This document shows, piece by piece, positions 6,930 to 8,411 of a DNA stretch of 8,411 bases. Under the pieces are notes generated by a model. The model made no database searches. It had not been told where the DNA came from and was given only the letters and a program-made list of their open reading frames with translations. Where the stretch lies: assembly GCA_030609785.1 (NCBI GenBank), contig JAUWTC010000082.1, forward strand, positions 1-8,411, written 5' to 3'. A program made the position numbers and the translations under genes. This DNA comes from Holophagae bacterium. GTDB taxonomy: Bacteria > Acidobacteriota > Thermoanaerobaculia > Thermoanaerobaculales > Sulfomarinibacteraceae. Positions within the stretch are counted from its first letter, which is position 1. Each line of letters begins with the position of its first letter.

Positions 6930-7475
6930 ATGTCTCGTATTGGAAAACTGCCTATCCCGGTTCCCTCCGGCGTCGACATCCACGTTGGCAACGGAGTGGT
7001 CCAGGTCAAGGGGCCAAAGGGCTCCATCCTGGTTCACCTGATGCCCGGCATCGACGCTGAGGTCAAGGACGGCAAAATTCAACTCGATCGGGCCAATGAA
7101 GAGCGGCAAACCCGCGCCTTTCATGGCCTGAGCAGGGCCCTCATCGCCAACGCCGCAACCGGCGTCTCCGAGGGCTGGAAAAAAGAACTCGACATCATCG
7201 GCATCGGCTACCGGGCAGAGAAACAAGCCACGTCGGTGGTGTTCAGTCTCGGCTATTCCCATCCGATCGATTTTCCGATTCCTGAGGGTATCGAGATCGA
7301 GGTCGACAGCAAGGCCAATCGGATCTTCGTGAGCGGCATCGATCGCCAGAAGGTTGGTCAGGTCGCGGCGGACATCCGGTCGCTTCGGCCGCCCGAGCCA
7401 TACAAGGGCAAGGGTATCCGATACTCCGGTGAGTTCGTCAAGATCAAGGCCGGAAAGCAGGGGGCTACAGTATGA
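6930..7475 (+). CDS. rplF: 50S ribosomal protein L6
   Basis: L6 binds near the sarcin-ricin loop and the base of the L7/L12 stalk, the region where EF-Tu and EF-G dock. The 181-residue product is a tandem of two similar alpha/beta domains and has the usual length. It starts [19 protein letters not shown]. The first domain has [10 protein letters not shown] at about 24-33 and [20 protein letters not shown] at about 62-81. The second has [10 protein letters not shown] at about 88-97, [19 protein letters not shown] at about 107-125 and [20 protein letters not shown] at about 149-168, the L6 signature. TAGGGAGGGG joins the rpsH stop to its ribosome binding site. The stop overlaps rplR by 4 nt (ATGA). 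Confidence 0.98.
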   Translation: MSRIGKLPIPVPSGVDIHVGNGVVQVKGPKGSILVHLMPGIDAEVKDGKIQLDRANEERQTRAFHGLSRALIANAATGVSEGWKKELDIIGIGYRAEKQATSVVFSLGYSHPIDFPIPEGIEIEVDSKANRIFVSGIDRQKVGQVAADIRSLRPPEPYKGKGIRYSGEFVKIKAGKQGATV

Positions 7476-7840
7476 GCCGCATCAAAGATCGTAAACAGCG
7501 CCGCGCCAGGATCAGACGCCGGTATCGGAGCACCGTTCGGGGAACCGCCGCAAGGCCGCGTCTCGCGGTGTATCGCAGCCTGCGCCACGTCTATGCGCAG
7601 GTCATTGACGACGAGGCCGGAACCACCTTGGTTGCCGCCTCCAGTCTGGAAAAGGATGTTTCCGGAAGCGCGTCTCACTGTGGAAATTCCGAGGCGGCCA
7701 AATTGGTCGGCAAGGTGATCGCCGAGCGTGCGAAGGAAAAAGGCTTGGAGACCGTGGTCTTCGATCGCGGTGGATTCAACTACCACGGAGTGGTTCGTGC
7801 GATGGCTGAAGCGGCTCGTGAAGCCGGTCTGAAGTTTTAG
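7472..7840 (+). CDS. rplR: 50S ribosomal protein L18
   Basis: L18 binds 5S rRNA with L5 and anchors it in the central protuberance. The 122-residue product begins with a basic tail ([20 protein letters not shown]), then has [20 protein letters not shown] at about 28-47 and [13 protein letters not shown] at about 51-63. The C-terminal part carries [20 protein letters not shown], then [20 protein letters not shown] and AREAGLKF, the standard L18 ending. The common YHGRV is YHGVV here. The start is the ATG of an ATGA overlap with rplF. The only ribosome binding site is a modest AGGGGG at 7459-7464 within rplF, so expression probably depends on coupling to rplF translation. Confidence 0.97.
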   Translation: MSRIKDRKQRRARIRRRYRSTVRGTAARPRLAVYRSLRHVYAQVIDDEAGTTLVAASSLEKDVSGSASHCGNSEAAKLVGKVIAERAKEKGLETVVFDRGGFNYHGVVRAMAEAAREAGLKF

Positions 7841-7843
7841 GGG
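7839..7843 (+). promoter_or_regulatory. Shine-Dalgarno site of rpsE with two adjacent ATG starts
   Basis: AGGGG overlaps the rplR TAG. It lies 5 nt before the ATG at 7849 and 8 nt before the in-frame ATG at 7852, so the sequence does not decide between MMINR and MINR. The ATG at 7844 is out of frame with S5. Confidence 0.65.
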
Positions 7844-7848
7844 ATGCG

Positions 7849-8411
7849 ATGATGATCAACCGAGAGACTGAACAGGCAGAAACAGTCGTCCACATCAACC
7901 GGGTAGCCAAGGTTGTCAAGGGTGGTAAGAACTTCTCCTTTTCGGCCGTTGTCGTGGCCGGTGACGGTGAAGGCAAGGTGGGCTACGGGACCGGTAAGGC
8001 CCGAGAGGTGCCGCCGGCAATTCAAAAGGCTTCCGAACAGGCCAGACGGTACATGATTCGTGTGCCGATGGTCGGCGGAACGGTGCCTCATTTGGTGTGG
8101 GGCCGCTGGGGCGGCACGCGCGTCTTGTTGCGCCCGGCCTCTCCCGGTACGGGCGTGATCGCCGGTGGCGGCGTGCGTGCGGTGATGGAGTCTGCGGGTA
8201 TTCAGGACGTCTTGACCAAGATTGTCGGGAGCCGGAACCCCTTCAACGTCGTCCGCGCGACATTTGACGCCTTGGGCCAGTTGATGACCGCTGAGCAGGT
8301 CCAGCGCCTGAGGGGCGTCGATTTCGGTGACGGATCGGCCGAGTCCACGGCGCCCGCGGTCATCGACGAACCGGCCGAGAAGCTTGCAGAGCCGGAAGCT
8401 CCTGTGGAAGA
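7849..8411 (+). CDS. rpsE: 30S ribosomal protein S5 (partial, 3' truncated)
   Basis: S5 is a 30S body protein at the mRNA entry channel that affects decoding accuracy and spectinomycin sensitivity. There are 187 full codons before the window cuts the gene. The double-stranded RNA-binding-like N-terminal domain has [20 protein letters not shown] at about 16-35 and [20 protein letters not shown] at about 38-57. The C-terminal domain has [20 protein letters not shown] at about 92-111 and [16 protein letters not shown] at about 127-142. Residues 84-88 are WGRWG where Val/Ile-Gly-Arg-Phe/Tyr-Gly is more usual. After [10 protein letters not shown] (about 153-162) the protein does not stop. It continues with an Ala/Pro/Glu-rich acidic tail of at least 25 residues in place of the short RGKSVEEILGK end of E. 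coli S5. Confidence 0.97.
   Translation, partial: MMINRETEQAETVVHINRVAKVVKGGKNFSFSAVVVAGDGEGKVGYGTGKAREVPPAIQKASEQARRYMIRVPMVGGTVPHLVWGRWGGTRVLLRPASPGTGVIAGGGVRAVMESAGIQDVLTKIVGSRNPFNVVRATFDALGQLMTAEQVQRLRGVDFGDGSAESTAPAVIDEPAEKLAEPEAPVE

Noticed and set aside
1..8411. Inserted mobile element, CRISPR array, extra small gene or defence cassette within the cluster
   Set aside because: Gene order is canonical and gaps are at most 15 nt. I saw no direct-repeat array, inverted terminal repeats or transposase-like frame on either strand.

Overview
The window is an uninterrupted piece of a bacterial ribosomal-protein locus, all on the + strand. It holds the 3' end of tuf (EF-Tu), the complete S10 gene cluster (rpsJ-rplC-rplD-rplW-rplB-rpsS-rplV-rpsC-rplP-rpmC-rpsQ), and the first part of the spc cluster (rplN-rplX-rplE-rpsN-rpsH-rplF-rplR-rpsE), with rpsE cut by the window end. 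That makes 18 complete ribosomal-protein genes plus two partial genes, in the canonical bacterial order with none missing or inserted.

The organism is a bacterium with GC-rich DNA (about 60% by eye, not counted) and strong Shine-Dalgarno sites. The S14 protein is the short zinc-binding (C+) form. tuf sits directly in front of rpsJ, an arrangement known from several phyla, including Proteobacteria and relatives and Acidobacteriota. Segments of S3, S10, S17 and EF-Tu read like versions I remember from Acidobacteriota and the former Deltaproteobacteria. That is recollection rather than a search, so the phylum is left open.

Layout: 1-128 tuf end; 132-4787 S10 cluster up to rpmC, then rpsQ to 5046; 5062-8411 spc cluster. 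The longest gap between genes is 15 nt (5047-5061). Four gene pairs overlap: rplD/rplW, rplP/rpmC and rplF/rplR by 4 nt (ATGA), and rpmC/rpsQ by 8 nt. No gap could hold a promoter, terminator, tRNA, repeat or extra gene, so the window looks like one co-transcribed unit whose promoter lies upstream of it. At most non-overlapping junctions the stop codon is fused to the next gene's Shine-Dalgarno site, for example TAGGAGG, which fits tight translational coupling.

The products act together as structural parts of the ribosome. L2, L3, L4, L14 and L16 surround the peptidyl-transferase region. L4, L22, L23, L24 and L29 shape or surround the exit tunnel. L5 and L18 carry 5S rRNA. S3, S5, S8, S10, S14, S17 and S19 build the 30S head and body. 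EF-Tu delivers aminoacyl-tRNA. I found no new biological system here. The points most worth a second look are an atypical L22 tunnel hairpin that has lost the usual Gly-Arg-Ala tip, an acidic C-terminal tail on S5, and the absence of any space for an E. coli-like S10 leader between tuf and rpsJ.
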